DNA of 64,000 nucleotides from Achromobacter sp. HZ34 (GCF_002209485.1 NZ_NJIX01000011.1:1-64000); one strand, 5' to 3'; numbered from the stretch's first letter, positions 16,992-26,380 are shown. Translations and numbers: made by a program. The notes: generated from the sequence alone by a model not told the origin.

Positions 16992-18467
16992 TCAATGGGT
17001 GTTGTTCTGGGCGTCGGCCGTAGGAGCCGCGGTGGGGGCCGCCGTGGCCGTGCTGTCCTGCGGGGCGGCCCCTGGCGTGGCCGTCTGGACATAGCCGCCG
17101 CCCAGCGCCTTGGCCAGGTCGGCGTCCAGCTTGTACGCACGGAAACGCAGGTCGGTGTCCAGGCGCGCCTGCACCAGCACGCTGTCCTGCGCGATCAGCA
17201 CGGTAAGGTAGTTGCCCAGGCCGGCCTTGTAGCGGTTCACGGCCAGTTCATACGCGGCGTCCGTGGACGTCCGCGCCTGGCGCTGTTCCGTGGTTTCCCG
17301 CTCCAGCAGGCGCAGCGCGTCCAGCGCATCGGCGGTCTGGCGCACGGCGGTCAGCACGGTCTGGTTGTAGTCGGCTATCGCCAGGTCCGCATCGGCGCGC
17401 CGGCCGGCCAGGTTGGCGTTGAGTTCGCCGTTGTGGAACAGGGGCAGCGAAATCGCCGGGCCGATATTGCCCGCGTAGCTGCCGGAGTCGAACAGATTGC
17501 CCGTACCCAGGGCCTGCAGGCCGATGAAGGCCGTCAGGTTGACGTTGGGGTAGAACTGCGCCTTGGCGACGTCGATCTCCTTGTTGGCGCCTTCCGCACG
17601 CCAGCGCGCGGCCGTGACGTCGGCGCGATGGCCCAGCAGTTCCAGCGGCACCGTGGTGGGGAGGATCCCCGCCGGCGTCGTCATCGTGGTCGCGGTCAGG
17701 CGCTGGCCGCGTTCGGGACCGGCACCGACCAGGGCCGCCACCTGGTTACGCAATTGCGCCAGCGTGGTTTCGATCTGGGTCAGCTGTACCTTGCCGGCGG
17801 CCAGCGCGGCGTCGGCCTGCTTGACCTCCACTTGTGTATCCAGGCCGGCACTGAAGCGCTGCGTGGTGATGGACTGGACGTTCTCGCGCTGCTTGAGGAT
17901 GTTGCGCAGGACATCGCGCTGCGCGAACGCATCCTGCAGGTTCAGGTAGGCCTCCACCACGCCGCTGCTCAACATGACGCGCGCTGCCTGGCGGTCGGCC
18001 TCGGCGGCCTGCTGCTGCGACAGTGCCGACTTCAGGTGGGCGCTGTTCTTGCCCCAGAAGTCCAGCTCATAGCTGAAATCCAGGCCCAGATGCGTGTCGC
18101 TCTGCAGCGAGCCGGCCAGGGGGGCAGGGTAGATGTAGTTCTTGGAGATGTGTTCGCGTTGCAGGCTGTAGTCCGCATCGACGCGGGGCAGCAGCGGCGC
18201 GCGGGCAGTGCCCACGGCGGCATTGGCCTGGGCCAGGCGGGCCTGGGCCGAGGCCATCGTGGGACTGTTGGCCAGCGCTTCTTCAATCAGGGCGTCCAGT
18301 TGGCTGTCCTGGTAGCGCTGCCACCATTTATCCGTGGGCCAGTCGGCGGTCGAGGTGCTCAGGCCCAGCGCGGCCCCGTCGACCTGCTTGACCGGTTGGG
18401 TACCTGGCTCCATCAGCGCGCAACCGCCCAGCGTCAGGACCAGCAAGGAGCTCAATAAGCGTTTCAT
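16992..18467 (-). CDS. Outer-membrane efflux lipoprotein, NodT/TolC family
   Basis: 491 residues. The signal peptide MKRLLSSLLVLTLGGC ends in a lipobox, so the mature protein begins with a lipidated cysteine at position 16. Two OEP repeats, each with a beta part and long helices, follow, as in NodT/OprM-type channels. The extreme C-terminus is Ala/Thr-rich and likely disordered. It forms the outer-membrane exit of the EmrAB pump and is the first structural gene of the operon. A MarR-type operator lies 49 bases upstream of its start. Confidence 0.92.
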   Translation of the reverse strand: MKRLLSSLLVLTLGGCALMEPGTQPVKQVDGAALGLSTSTADWPTDKWWQRYQDSQLDALIEEALANSPTMASAQARLAQANAAVGTARAPLLPRVDADYSLQREHISKNYIYPAPLAGSLQSDTHLGLDFSYELDFWGKNSAHLKSALSQQQAAEADRQAARVMLSSGVVEAYLNLQDAFAQRDVLRNILKQRENVQSITTQRFSAGLDTQVEVKQADAALAAGKVQLTQIETTLAQLRNQVAALVGAGPERGQRLTATTMTTPAGILPTTVPLELLGHRADVTAARWRAEGANKEIDVAKAQFYPNVNLTAFIGLQALGTGNLFDSGSYAGNIGPAISLPLFHNGELNANLAGRRADADLAIADYNQTVLTAVRQTADALDALRLLERETTEQRQARTSTDAAYELAVNRYKAGLGNYLTVLIAQDSVLVQARLDTDLRFRAYKLDADLAKALGGGYVQTATPGAAPQDSTATAAPTAAPTADAQNNTH

Positions 18468-18515
18468 AAGGACGAAGGATTGAAGAAAGTAGCGTTCAGT
18501 AGTTGTTCAGTATGT

Positions 18516-18535
18516 AATTGCCTAGGCAGCAATTA
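18516..18535. promoter_or_regulatory. Probable MarR operator upstream of the nodT-emrAB operon
   Basis: AATTGCCTAGGCAGCAATTA contains the perfect palindrome TGCCTAGGCA. It agrees at 16 of 20 positions with the site at 19088-19107 in the marR promoter. The pair, one before marR and one before the efflux genes, is the expected pattern for a repressor controlling itself and its target. Confidence 0.7.
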
Positions 18536-18565
18536 TGGCGAAAAAAAGGCCGGTCATGGACGTCG

Positions 18566-19075
18566 TCACTTGAGCGGCGGCAACGGGGCCGACCCATTGG
18601 CCAGCATGCGGCGCATGAAATGGGACAGCATCTGCGCCTCGCTTTCCGTGAACCCGCGCATATAGTGATTCAGCGTACGGGCAATGATCGCGGGGATCTG
18701 CCGGGTGATGGCCGCACCTTCCTCGGTGACTTCGATCTTTACCACGCGCCGGTCTTGTTCACTGCGCTGGCGGCGCAACAGGCCTTTCGCTTCCAGGCGG
18801 TCAAGCGTCCTGGTCATGGCGCCAGTGTCCACGTCGGATATGCGGGCCAATTCGGCGGCCGTCTCGGCGCGTCCCATGCTTACCATGGCCAACGGGCGCC
18901 ATTGGCTGGCGGTCAGTCCCAGGGGAGAAACTTCCTGGTCCAGCGCCCGGCTGAATGAATTGGTCACCAGCTTGATCAGATAGCCAGGATTCTCTTCAAA
19001 CATCTGCAGGCGGTCGCACCGATACGGTGGCGACACGTCTGAAGCGTCTGCGTTGTCAGGGATTTCGTTGTCCAT
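18566..19075 (-). CDS. MarR-family repressor of the efflux operon
   Basis: 169 residues from ATG 19075. This start is fixed by the promoter: a TTG three codons upstream would fall inside the -10 box. The protein has the MarR winged helix, with LGLTASQWRPLAMVSMG, the recognition helix in ELARISDVDTGAMTRTLDRLEAKGL and the wing RRQRSEQDRRVVKIEVTEEG. MarR dimers release DNA on binding aromatic or drug-like ligands. It lies upstream of nodT-emrA-emrB on the same strand, and both promoters carry the same operator, so it should act as autorepressor and drug-responsive switch of the pump. Confidence 0.92.
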   Translation of the reverse strand: MDNEIPDNADASDVSPPYRCDRLQMFEENPGYLIKLVTNSFSRALDQEVSPLGLTASQWRPLAMVSMGRAETAAELARISDVDTGAMTRTLDRLEAKGLLRRQRSEQDRRVVKIEVTEEGAAITRQIPAIIARTLNHYMRGFTESEAQMLSHFMRRMLANGSAPLPPLK

Positions 19076-19082
19076 GGCAGGC

Positions 19083-19111
19083 AATATAGTTGCCTAAGCA
19101 GTAATTGTCAA
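19083..19111 (-). promoter_or_regulatory. marR promoter with embedded operator; probably leaderless
   Basis: On the minus strand TTGACA (19111-19106) is followed after exactly 17 bases by TATATT (19088-19083), an almost consensus sigma-70 promoter. The operator AGTTGCCTAAGCAGTAATTG (19088-19107 on the plus strand) fills the spacer, so repressor binding would block polymerase. The predicted start site is at about 19076, one base from the ATG at 19075, which suggests a leaderless mRNA. Confidence 0.75.
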
Positions 19112-19183
19112 TACTCGCTTTGGGGAGCCGCGCGCGCAGAAAATAAGTGCAAACGGGGCGTTCGCGCACATAAAATCCAGCCC

Positions 19184-20152
19184 ATGACATCGACGCCCGC
19201 CTCATCGACCAAGATTGCCGCTTCCCCCTCCAGGTACACCCAACGCGCCGTCGGCTTCGCGCTTGCCGCGCTGGGCGCCATCCTGTTCTCGGGCAAGGCC
19301 ATCGTCGTCAAGTTCACCTACGAGTACGGCGTCGACGCGGTCACCCTGATCGCCTTCCGCATGCTGTTTTCCCTGCCGTTCTTCGCGGTAATCGCCCTTG
19401 ACCAGGCGCGCCGCGCGCGGCTTGGCCAACTGCCAGTGCTGACGATGGGCGAGCGCGGGCGCGTGGTGGTGCTGGGGCTGCTCGGCTATTACCTGTCCAG
19501 CTTTCTCGACTTTCTCGGCCTGCGCTATATCAGCGTCGGCCTGGAACGCCTGATCCTGTTCCTGTCGCCGACCCTGGTACTGCTGATCACGGCTTTCTGG
19601 CTCAAACGCCCCATCGCGCGTCGCCAGTGGGTGGCCCTGGGCCTGTCCTACGCCGGCGTGGTGCTGGTTTTCGCGCACGACCTGTCGCAGTCGCGCAGCG
19701 ATGCGATATGGTTGGGCGCGGGCTTCGTGTTCGGCTCGGCGCTGACCTACGCGGTGTACCTGATCGGCTCGGGCGAGCTGGTCAAACGGGTAGGATCCAC
19801 GCGCCTGACGGCGTATGCCATGACGGTGTCCAGCATCGCCTGCCTGATCCAGTTCTTCGTGCTGCATCCCGTGTCGGGGCTGCGGCAACCCATGGGTTTC
19901 TATGGGTTGTCGGTGATCCACGCCACCATCAATACCGTGCTGCCTGTCTTCATGATCATGGCTGCCGTCTCGCGCATCGGCGCGCCGCTGGCGGCGCAGC
20001 TGGGCATGCTGGGACCGGTCTCCGTGCTGTTCCTCGCCTACTGGTTCCTGGGCGAACCGGTGACGTCCTGGCAACTGGCGGGGACCGCGCTGGTCCTGGC
20101 CGGCGTCTTTGCCCTTACCGGCGGCCGCCGCGCGCCGCTGAAGTCCTCATGA
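19184..20152 (+). CDS. DMT-superfamily permease (EamA family)
   Basis: 322 residues with ten predicted membrane helices in two EamA halves; LERLILFLSPTLVLLITAFWLKRP near the middle of the first half is typical. It is an inner-membrane exporter or permease of unknown substrate. The start ATG 19184 leaves a polar 25-residue N-terminus. A TAAAAT hexamer at 19171-19176 would place the transcription start at the ATG, so translation may be leaderless; there is no clear ribosome-binding site. It is divergent from marR and is followed by the quinone oxidoreductase gene after 59 bases. Confidence 0.88.
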   Translation: MTSTPASSTKIAASPSRYTQRAVGFALAALGAILFSGKAIVVKFTYEYGVDAVTLIAFRMLFSLPFFAVIALDQARRARLGQLPVLTMGERGRVVVLGLLGYYLSSFLDFLGLRYISVGLERLILFLSPTLVLLITAFWLKRPIARRQWVALGLSYAGVVLVFAHDLSQSRSDAIWLGAGFVFGSALTYAVYLIGSGELVKRVGSTRLTAYAMTVSSIACLIQFFVLHPVSGLRQPMGFYGLSVIHATINTVLPVFMIMAAVSRIGAPLAAQLGMLGPVSVLFLAYWFLGEPVTSWQLAGTALVLAGVFALTGGRRAPLKSS

Positions 20153-20211
20153 ACCCGTACACTTTCCGTCCAACCTGTACCCAACGATAAACGCAAAAAA
20201 AGGAGCGTTGC

Positions 20212-21201
20212 ATGGCCAGCACTATCGCAAAGGCAATCCAGCTCGAAACCCATGGTGGTCCCGAGGTCCTGAAACTGGTCGAGCTGGAAGTGCCGCCGCC
20301 CGGCCCCAAGGAAGTCACCATCCGCCAGCATGCCGCGGGTCTGAACTTCATCGACATCTATTACCGTACCGGTCTCTATCCGCACCCGCTGCCGCACGGC
20401 CTGGGTTCGGAAGGCGCGGGCGTGGTCGAGGCGGTCGGCAGCGAAGTCACCCATCTGAAGAAGGGCGATCGCGTGGCTTACGGCCAAAGCCCCCTGGGCG
20501 CCTATGCCACGGTGCGCAATGTGCCGGGCGTGAACGTCGTGAAGCTGCCCAAGGGCATCAGCTTCGATGACGCCGCCGCCATGATGCTGAAGGGCCTGAC
20601 GGTGCAATACCTGTTTCGCCAAACCTACCGCCTGCAAGGTAATGAGACGATTCTTTTCCATGCCGCCGCCGGTGGCGTGGGCCTGATCGCCTGCCAATGG
20701 GCACGTGCACTGGGCGTGAAATTGATCGGCACGGTGTCCAGCCCGGAGAAGGCGGAATTGGCCAAGGCGCACGGTGCGTGGGCCACCATCGACTACTCGC
20801 GCGAGAACGTCGCCGAGAAGCTGCTGGAACTGACGGGCGGCAAGAAGGTGCCGGTGGTGTACGACGGCGTGGGCAAGGACACGTGGGAAGCGTCGCTGGA
20901 CTGCATCGAGCCGCGCGGCCTGATGGTCAGCTTCGGCAATGCCTCCGGCCCGGTCAGCGGCGTGAACGTCGGCATCCTGAACCAGAAGGGGTGCCTGTAC
21001 CTGACGCGGCCGTCGCTGGGCTTGCACATCAATACGCTGGACAAGCTGCAGGCCGCTTCCAGCGAGCTGTTCGACCTGGTCGGCAAGAAGAAGATCAAGC
21101 TGAACATCGGCCAGCGTTATCCGCTCGCCGAAGTGGGTGAAGCGCACACCGCGCTGGCGGCGCGCAAGACCACCGGTGCGACGATCCTGACGCTGGATTG
21201 A
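20212..21201 (+). CDS. NADPH:quinone oxidoreductase, zinc-independent MDR family
   Basis: 329 residues of the quinone-oxidoreductase branch of the medium-chain dehydrogenase superfamily. It shows the N-terminal substrate domain (HAAGLNFIDIYYRTGLYP), the glycine-rich NADPH site HAAAGGVGLIACQWARALG (about 151-169) and the QOR marker region with a tyrosine in TIDYSRENV. The catalytic zinc cysteines of alcohol dehydrogenases are absent. The cytosolic enzyme reduces quinones with NADPH. AAGGAG lies just upstream of ATG 20212. It may follow the DMT gene in one transcript. Confidence 0.92.
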   Translation: MASTIAKAIQLETHGGPEVLKLVELEVPPPGPKEVTIRQHAAGLNFIDIYYRTGLYPHPLPHGLGSEGAGVVEAVGSEVTHLKKGDRVAYGQSPLGAYATVRNVPGVNVVKLPKGISFDDAAAMMLKGLTVQYLFRQTYRLQGNETILFHAAAGGVGLIACQWARALGVKLIGTVSSPEKAELAKAHGAWATIDYSRENVAEKLLELTGGKKVPVVYDGVGKDTWEASLDCIEPRGLMVSFGNASGPVSGVNVGILNQKGCLYLTRPSLGLHINTLDKLQAASSELFDLVGKKKIKLNIGQRYPLAEVGEAHTALAARKTTGATILTLD

Positions 21202-21227
21202 TTCGCGGCTCGCGTGGTTTTTAATGG

Positions 21228-21253
21228 CAGGGGCGCACCGGGTTGCGCCCCTG
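21228..21253 (+). terminator. Hairpin after the quinone oxidoreductase gene
   Basis: CAGGGGCGCA (21228-21237) pairs perfectly with TGCGCCCCTG (21244-21253). No T run follows, so it may be a weak or Rho-assisted terminator. Confidence 0.5.
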
Positions 21254-21354
21254 TCACATTACAGTCACTCGCATTTTGACCACAGTCGGTCACGTCTCTC
21301 ATCCTTGCGGCTGGGCTAAGGTGAAAGTGTCCCTGACATCAAGGAGATGCGTAG

Positions 21355-21576
21355 ATGACTCGAAAACTATTGGCTTTGGTGCTGGCCTCCACCGCGGTAG
21401 GCAGCCTTGCCGCCTGCTCCCATCCGACCGTCGTGCAAACCAAGGACGGACAGCAGATCGTCGCGCCGGATGAGCCTCAATACAACAAGAAATCCGGCAC
21501 TTATCAGTATGAGGACAATGGCAAGAAGGTGCAGATCAACAAGGACGACGTGCACTCGATGCAGGAAGTGAAGTAG
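21355..21576 (+). CDS. YgdI/YgdR-family small lipoprotein
   Basis: 73 residues. The signal peptide MTRKLLALVLASTAVGSLAAC ends in a lipobox at C21, so the mature part is a lipid-anchored domain of about 52 residues. The segment VQTKDGQQIVAPDEPQYNKK with SGTYQYEDNGKKVQINKDDV shows the SH3-like YgdI/YgdR pattern. These are small envelope lipoproteins of unknown role, numerous in proteobacteria. AAGGAG stands upstream of ATG 21355. Convergent with fbp. Confidence 0.88.
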   Translation: MTRKLLALVLASTAVGSLAACSHPTVVQTKDGQQIVAPDEPQYNKKSGTYQYEDNGKKVQINKDDVHSMQEVK

Positions 21577-21656
21577 CGCTGAGATCGCGCCGCGGTGGTG
21601 CCCTCCTGGTGCCACGCTGCCGCGCAACTGACGCAGTGAAATGCGTCAGCGCAAAA

Positions 21657-21697
21657 TAAAAGGCCCACGCCATGCATGCCATGGCGCGGGCCTTTTT
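21657..21697. terminator. Bidirectional terminator between the lipoprotein gene and fbp
   Basis: AAAGGCCCACGCCATG and CATGGCGCGGGCCTTTTT form a long stem with one A-C mismatch. T runs occur on both strands, fitting the convergent genes. Confidence 0.85.
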
Positions 21698-21714
21698 GCA
21701 GGCGGCGGGGCAGC

Positions 21715-22734
21715 TTAGCCTTTGCCGTGTTCCTGGTGATAACGCGCCACGGTTTCGACTTCATTCTTCGAACCGAGGATGACGCTGACGCGCTGGTGCA
21801 GTTGCGTGGGCTGGATGTCGAGGATGCGCTGGGTGCCGTCGATGGCGGCGCCGCCAGCCTGCTCGACCAAGAGGCTCATGGGATTGGCTTCGTACATCAG
21901 GCGCAGCTTGCCCGGCTTGTTGGGCTCGCGCGAATCCCACGGGTACATGAAGATGCCGCCGCGCGTCAGAATGCGGTGGACGTCGGCCACCATGGACGCC
22001 ACCCAGCGCATATTGAAATCCTTGCCGCGCGGGCCCGTGGTGCCGGCCAGGCAGTCGTCGATGTACTGCTTCACGGGCGGCGCCCAGTGACGCATGTTCG
22101 ACATATTGATGGCGAATTCCTTGGTATCCGCGGGAATGCGCATGTTCTCGTGGGTCAGCACCCACGATCCCATCTCGCGATCCAGCGTGAACCCGGCCAC
22201 GCCGTTGCCCACGGTGATCACCAGCATGGTCTGCGGGCCATAGACGGCATAACCCGAGGCCACCTGCTTGGTGCCCGGCTGCAGGAAGTCCTGCTCGGTC
22301 ACCGCCTGCCCCGGCGTGTCGTGGTGCGCGCGCAGCACCGAGAAAATGGTGCCGATGGACACATTGACGTCGATGTTCGACGAACCATCGAGGGGATCGA
22401 ACAGCAGCAGGTATTCGCCCTTGGGGTAACGGTTGGGGATGGGATGGATGGTCTCCATTTCCTCCGAGGCCATGCCGGCCAGGTGGCCGCCCCATTCATT
22501 GGCTTCGAGCAGGATTTCGTTGGACATGACGTCCAGCTTCTTCTGCACCTCGCCTTGGACGTTTTCCGTGTCCAGGGCACCCAGCACGCCGCCGAGCGCC
22601 CCCTTGCTGACGGCGTGGCTGATGGCCTTGCAGGCACGTGCCACGACTTCGATCAGCAGGCGAACTTCCGGGCCGACGACCTCGTGTTCACGCTGCTGTT
22701 CGACCAGGTATTGAGTCAGTGTCTTACGTTTCAA
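21715..22734 (-). CDS. fbp: Fructose-1,6-bisphosphatase class 1
   Basis: 339 residues, normal for class 1 FBPase, which hydrolyses fructose 1,6-bisphosphate to fructose 6-phosphate in gluconeogenesis. The metal and phosphate site [20 protein letters not shown] begins at about residue 112, with E91/E92 in ASEEMET as further ligands. It follows pepN by 24 bases and should be cotranscribed with it. The C-terminal [12 protein letters not shown] block is typical. There is no sign of truncation. Confidence 0.97.
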   Translation of the reverse strand: MKRKTLTQYLVEQQREHEVVGPEVRLLIEVVARACKAISHAVSKGALGGVLGALDTENVQGEVQKKLDVMSNEILLEANEWGGHLAGMASEEMETIHPIPNRYPKGEYLLLFDPLDGSSNIDVNVSIGTIFSVLRAHHDTPGQAVTEQDFLQPGTKQVASGYAVYGPQTMLVITVGNGVAGFTLDREMGSWVLTHENMRIPADTKEFAINMSNMRHWAPPVKQYIDDCLAGTTGPRGKDFNMRWVASMVADVHRILTRGGIFMYPWDSREPNKPGKLRLMYEANPMSLLVEQAGGAAIDGTQRILDIQPTQLHQRVSVILGSKNEVETVARYHQEHGKG

Positions 22735-22758
22735 ATGTTTCTCCCAGGATGAATGAAG

Positions 22759-25476
22759 TCAGGCAGCCAGTTCCAGCGCCTTGGACACGATTTCGTTGAC
22801 GTTGCGCGACAGGCCCGGATGCGCGCGCACGGCTTCCAGCGCGCGCTGCATGGGGGCGCGCAGCGCCGGTGTGTAGCGGGCCCAGTTGTCCAGGCCGCGC
22901 GCCAGGCGGGCCGCGATTTCAGGGTTGAGCGCATCCAGTGCCAGCACCTGCTCGACCCAGAAGTCGTAGCCGCTGCCGTCGGGCAGATGCAGGCCGCGCG
23001 CATTGTTCAGGCAGAACTGGAACACCAGCGCCCGTGCACGATTCGGATTGCGCAGCGTGAAGGCGGGGTGCGCCATCAGCCCGCGCACCGTATCCACCGA
23101 CGTCGAGCGCGCCGTGGCCTGCAGCGCGAACCACTTGTCGATGACCAGCGGGTCCTGCTGCCATTGTTCGTAGAACTCGCCCAGGGCGCGGGTGGCATCG
23201 TCGGCCTGGCCGTGGTTGACCAGCGCGCCCAGTGCGCCCAGGCGGTCCGTCATATTGCTGGCCTGTTCGTACTGGGCCTGCGCCCAGCCGCGGGCGCGCG
23301 GATCGCCCGCCGCCATCAGATGCGCCAAGGCCAGGTTCTTCAAGGCGCGCCGGCCCGCCGGCAGAGGGGCAGGGCTGTACGCGCCCGGGGTCTGGTTGTT
23401 CTCGTAAGCCTCGCCCCACGCTTGCGCCAGCTGGCGGCCCAGTTCGGCCCGCACGAAATCGCGCGCGACGGCCAGGGCGGGGGGATCGATCTGCGCCATG
23501 CGTTCGGCCAGGGTCTTTTCCGAAGGCAGGGCCAGCGCGCGGGCGCGGTAGGCCGCGTCCAGGCGCGGATCCGTCAGCAAGGTGCGCCACGCGTCGACAA
23601 ACGCCGGCTGCAGGCTTAGCGCCGCGCCTTCCTGAGTGCGTGCCGCCAACGCCAGGATCTGGCGCGTGGCCAGTTCCTGGCCGGCCTCCCAGCGGGCGAA
23701 AGCATCGGGGTCGTGGGCCGACAGCAAGGCCAGCTCGTCGTCGCTCCAGGCATATTCGACGATGACCGGCGCGGAGAAGCCGCGCAGCAGCGACGGCACG
23801 GGTTCGCGCGCAACGTTGTCGAACACCCATTCCTTGCGGTCGGTGGTCAGTTCCAGCAGCACGGTGTCGGCGGCCGCGGCGCCGTCCAGCGACAGGGGCA
23901 GGGGCTTGCCCGCACGGTCCAGCAGTCCCATGGCAAACGGGATGTGCACGGGCGGCTTCGCCGCAACGGAGTTGCCACTGCTGCCTGCGCTCTTTTCCAC
24001 GCCCACCGGCGCGCAACGCTGCGCCAGGGTCACGCTGCAGCGCTGTGCGGCGGCATCGTAGGCCAGCGTCACGGTGACGCGCGGCGTGCCGGCCTGGCGA
24101 TACCAGCGGCGGAAGACGGAAAGGTCACGCCCCGGGTGCTGGCGCGTGTAGACCGATTCCATCGCGGCGACGAAATCGTCGCAGGTGACGGCCTGGCCGT
24201 CGTGGCGGCGGAAATATTCGTCCATCCCCGCGCGGAAACCTTCCTCGCCCAGCAGCGTGTGCTGCATGCGGATGACCTCGGCGCCTTTCTCGTAGACGGT
24301 GGCGGTATAGAAGTTGCCGATTTCCTGGTAGCTTTCCGGGCGGATGGGGTGGGCCATGGGGCCGGCGTCTTCCGGGAACTGCGCGGCGCGCAGCGTGGCC
24401 ACGTCGTCGATGCGCTTGACGGCACGCGCGCTGGCGGCTGCCGCGGCGTCCATGCCGTGCGCCATCATGTCGGCGCTGAATTCCTGGTCGCGGAAAACCG
24501 TCAGGCCTTCCTTGAGGCTCAACTGGAACCAGTCGCGGCACGTGACGCGGTTGCCGGTCCAGTTGTGGAAATACTCATGGCCGATGACCGATTCGATGCC
24601 TTCGTAATTGGCATCGGTCGCCGTGTCGGGGTTGGCCAGCACATAAGCCGCGTTGAAGATATTGAGGCCCTTGTTCTCCATGGCACCCATATTGAAGTCG
24701 CGCACGGCAACCACCATGAAGCGGTCCAGGTCCAGCTCCAGGCCGAAGCGCGTCTCGTCCCAGCGCAAAGCGCGCTCCAGGGACTCCAGGGCCCAGGCCG
24801 TGCGGTCTTCCGAACCCGGGTCGCTATAGACCTGCAGCAGCACTTCACGGCCACTGGCCGTCTTGGTACGCATTTCGCGGCAGCTCAGCTGGCCGGCCAC
24901 CAGGGCAAACAGATAGCAAGGCTTGGGGAAGGGATCTTCCCATTCCACTTCCTGGCGTCCATCCGGCAAGGTGCGGCTGGCCACCAGATTGCCGTTGCTC
25001 AACAAGTGCGGGTAGTCGGGCTGGGCACGCAGGGTGACGCGATAGCGCGACATCACATCGGGCCGGTCGGCGAACCAGGTGATGCGGCGAAAGCCCTCGG
25101 CCTCGCACTGCGTGAAGAAATTTCCGCCCGACACATACAGGCCCATCAGCGTCGAGTTGGCCTGCGGGCGGCAGCGGCTGACGATTTCCAGTACCGCGGC
25201 GTCCGGCAGGCCGGACAAGGTCAGGGTGTGCGCGGTCAGCGCATAGCGGCTGGCGTCCCAGGCCGTGCCGTCGACATGAACGGAGACCAGTTCAAGTTCG
25301 CTGCCGTCCAGCACCAGCGGCGCCGTGTCGCCGGGCACGCGACGATTCAGGGTCAGGCGCGACGTCACCGTGGTCACTTCGGGTTCCAGGTCGAACGCCA
25401 GTTCCACTTCGGCGATGTCGAACGGGTAGGGCTGGTAGTCCTTGCGAAAAATGGTCACGGAAGTATCGGTGCGCAT
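22759..25476 (-). CDS. pepN: Aminopeptidase N (M1 family zinc metallopeptidase)
   Basis: 905 residues, slightly longer than the E. coli enzyme. The exopeptidase motif GAMEN is at 264-268, zinc ligands are H300 and H304 in HEYFH, and E323 in the following KEG completes the site. It removes N-terminal residues from peptides in the cytosol. A C-terminal helical domain of about 380 residues follows the M1 core. Around 495-505 a Ser/Gly-rich segment (EKSAGSSGNS) may be a small loop insertion compared with the E. coli protein. It is first in the pepN-fbp pair. Confidence 0.97.
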   Translation of the reverse strand: MRTDTSVTIFRKDYQPYPFDIAEVELAFDLEPEVTTVTSRLTLNRRVPGDTAPLVLDGSELELVSVHVDGTAWDASRYALTAHTLTLSGLPDAAVLEIVSRCRPQANSTLMGLYVSGGNFFTQCEAEGFRRITWFADRPDVMSRYRVTLRAQPDYPHLLSNGNLVASRTLPDGRQEVEWEDPFPKPCYLFALVAGQLSCREMRTKTASGREVLLQVYSDPGSEDRTAWALESLERALRWDETRFGLELDLDRFMVVAVRDFNMGAMENKGLNIFNAAYVLANPDTATDANYEGIESVIGHEYFHNWTGNRVTCRDWFQLSLKEGLTVFRDQEFSADMMAHGMDAAAAASARAVKRIDDVATLRAAQFPEDAGPMAHPIRPESYQEIGNFYTATVYEKGAEVIRMQHTLLGEEGFRAGMDEYFRRHDGQAVTCDDFVAAMESVYTRQHPGRDLSVFRRWYRQAGTPRVTVTLAYDAAAQRCSVTLAQRCAPVGVEKSAGSSGNSVAAKPPVHIPFAMGLLDRAGKPLPLSLDGAAAADTVLLELTTDRKEWVFDNVAREPVPSLLRGFSAPVIVEYAWSDDELALLSAHDPDAFARWEAGQELATRQILALAARTQEGAALSLQPAFVDAWRTLLTDPRLDAAYRARALALPSEKTLAERMAQIDPPALAVARDFVRAELGRQLAQAWGEAYENNQTPGAYSPAPLPAGRRALKNLALAHLMAAGDPRARGWAQAQYEQASNMTDRLGALGALVNHGQADDATRALGEFYEQWQQDPLVIDKWFALQATARSTSVDTVRGLMAHPAFTLRNPNRARALVFQFCLNNARGLHLPDGSGYDFWVEQVLALDALNPEIAARLARGLDNWARYTPALRAPMQRALEAVRAHPGLSRNVNEIVSKALELAA

Positions 25477-25523
25477 GGGCTATTTTCCCCGGAAAAAAGT
25501 AATCATGTAGCTATTGTAGGACG

Positions 25524-25539
25524 CGGCTTGAGGCTTGCT
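25524..25539 (+). promoter_or_regulatory. Weak sigma-54-like element upstream of the DUF4136 gene
   Basis: CGGCTTGAGGCTTGCT has the GG-N10-GC geometry and TTGCT, but lacks the CA after GG. It lies 105 bases upstream of the lipoprotein start. I list it as a weak match to the element family seen at 44-60 kb. Confidence 0.2.
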
Positions 25540-25643
25540 GTGCAAACTTTATACGCTGCGCCCGGTCTCAAGTGAATTGGCAAGACGTATGATGCGTCGC
25601 GGCCACCAGGACAACAGTATGGCCGTTCCCGAGGAGTCGTTCC

Positions 25644-26288
25644 ATGAATCGTTATCTTTATTCACCACTTTCGCGGTGGGTCCAGGCGTGCTGCCTTGCC
25701 ATGCTCGCATTGGTGCTGGCAGGATGCGCCACCACCGATACGGTTTCGGCGCGCGTGACGTCGTTCCAGCATTGGCCCGACAACGCGACCGGACAGACGT
25801 ATCGCTTCGTCGTCGCCAATCCAACCCAGGAAAACAATCTTGAATATCAGTCCTACCAGGACATGGTGCGTGCCGGCATAGGCGCGACCGGCCTGGTGGA
25901 AGCGGCCAAGGGTGTGCCCGCGCGCTTTAACGTGTCGTTTACTTATGGCGTCGTGCAAACCCAGGTGACGGTGCGGCGCCCCTACGATCCCTACTTCTAT
26001 GGCGGTTACCCGGGCTTTTACGGACCGCGTGGCTATTGGGGCGGCTTCGGCGGTTACTGGGGGCCAGACTGGGTGGATGTGCCCACCGTGGCTTATCGCA
26101 ATACGCTGACTGTCGTGATCCGTGACAGCGCCAATGGCGGCGCTGAAGTGTACCGGGCTACTGCTTATAGCGTATCGGGCAGCGAACGCCTGCTACAGGC
26201 CATGCCTTATCTGGTGCGGGCGATTTTCGACCAGTTCCCTGGGAATAATGGCTCGGAACGCAGAGTCGAATTCCCGGTCAGTCGTTGA
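25644..26288 (+). CDS. DUF4136-domain outer-membrane-type lipoprotein
   Basis: 214 residues. The signal peptide ends with the lipobox LVLAGC, giving a lipidated cysteine at about position 28. The mature part matches the DUF4136 outline: an N-terminal strand region with TDTVSARVTSFQHWP, a Gly/Tyr-rich middle (FYGGYPGFYGPRGYWGGFGG, about 117-136) and a C-terminal domain ending in VRAIFDQFPG. Members are predicted envelope lipoproteins without a defined function. GAGGAG precedes ATG 25644. It is divergent from pepN and is followed by a hairpin at 26344. Confidence 0.82.
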   Translation: MNRYLYSPLSRWVQACCLAMLALVLAGCATTDTVSARVTSFQHWPDNATGQTYRFVVANPTQENNLEYQSYQDMVRAGIGATGLVEAAKGVPARFNVSFTYGVVQTQVTVRRPYDPYFYGGYPGFYGPRGYWGGFGGYWGPDWVDVPTVAYRNTLTVVIRDSANGGAEVYRATAYSVSGSERLLQAMPYLVRAIFDQFPGNNGSERRVEFPVSR

Positions 26289-26343
26289 TATATCAATTGT
26301 TTTAATGACAATACAATGTACTAAGTTATGAAATAAGTCATAA

Positions 26344-26380
26344 GGCCGGTATATTTATACGCATAAATACGCCGGCCTGT
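26344..26380 (+). terminator. Terminator after the DUF4136 gene
   Basis: GGCCGGTATATTTAT and ATAAATACGCCGGCC form a stem of about 15 pairs with one mismatch around ACGC, followed by the T-rich TGTCTTATTTG. It lies in an AT-rich gap (26289-26577) that otherwise holds no gene. Confidence 0.65.

Noticed and set aside
19079-19094. AGGCAATATAGTTGCC as a plus-strand sigma-54 promoter for the DMT gene
   Set aside because: It is made from the marR -10 box and operator, and a better explanation exists for each part; it shows that chance matches occur.
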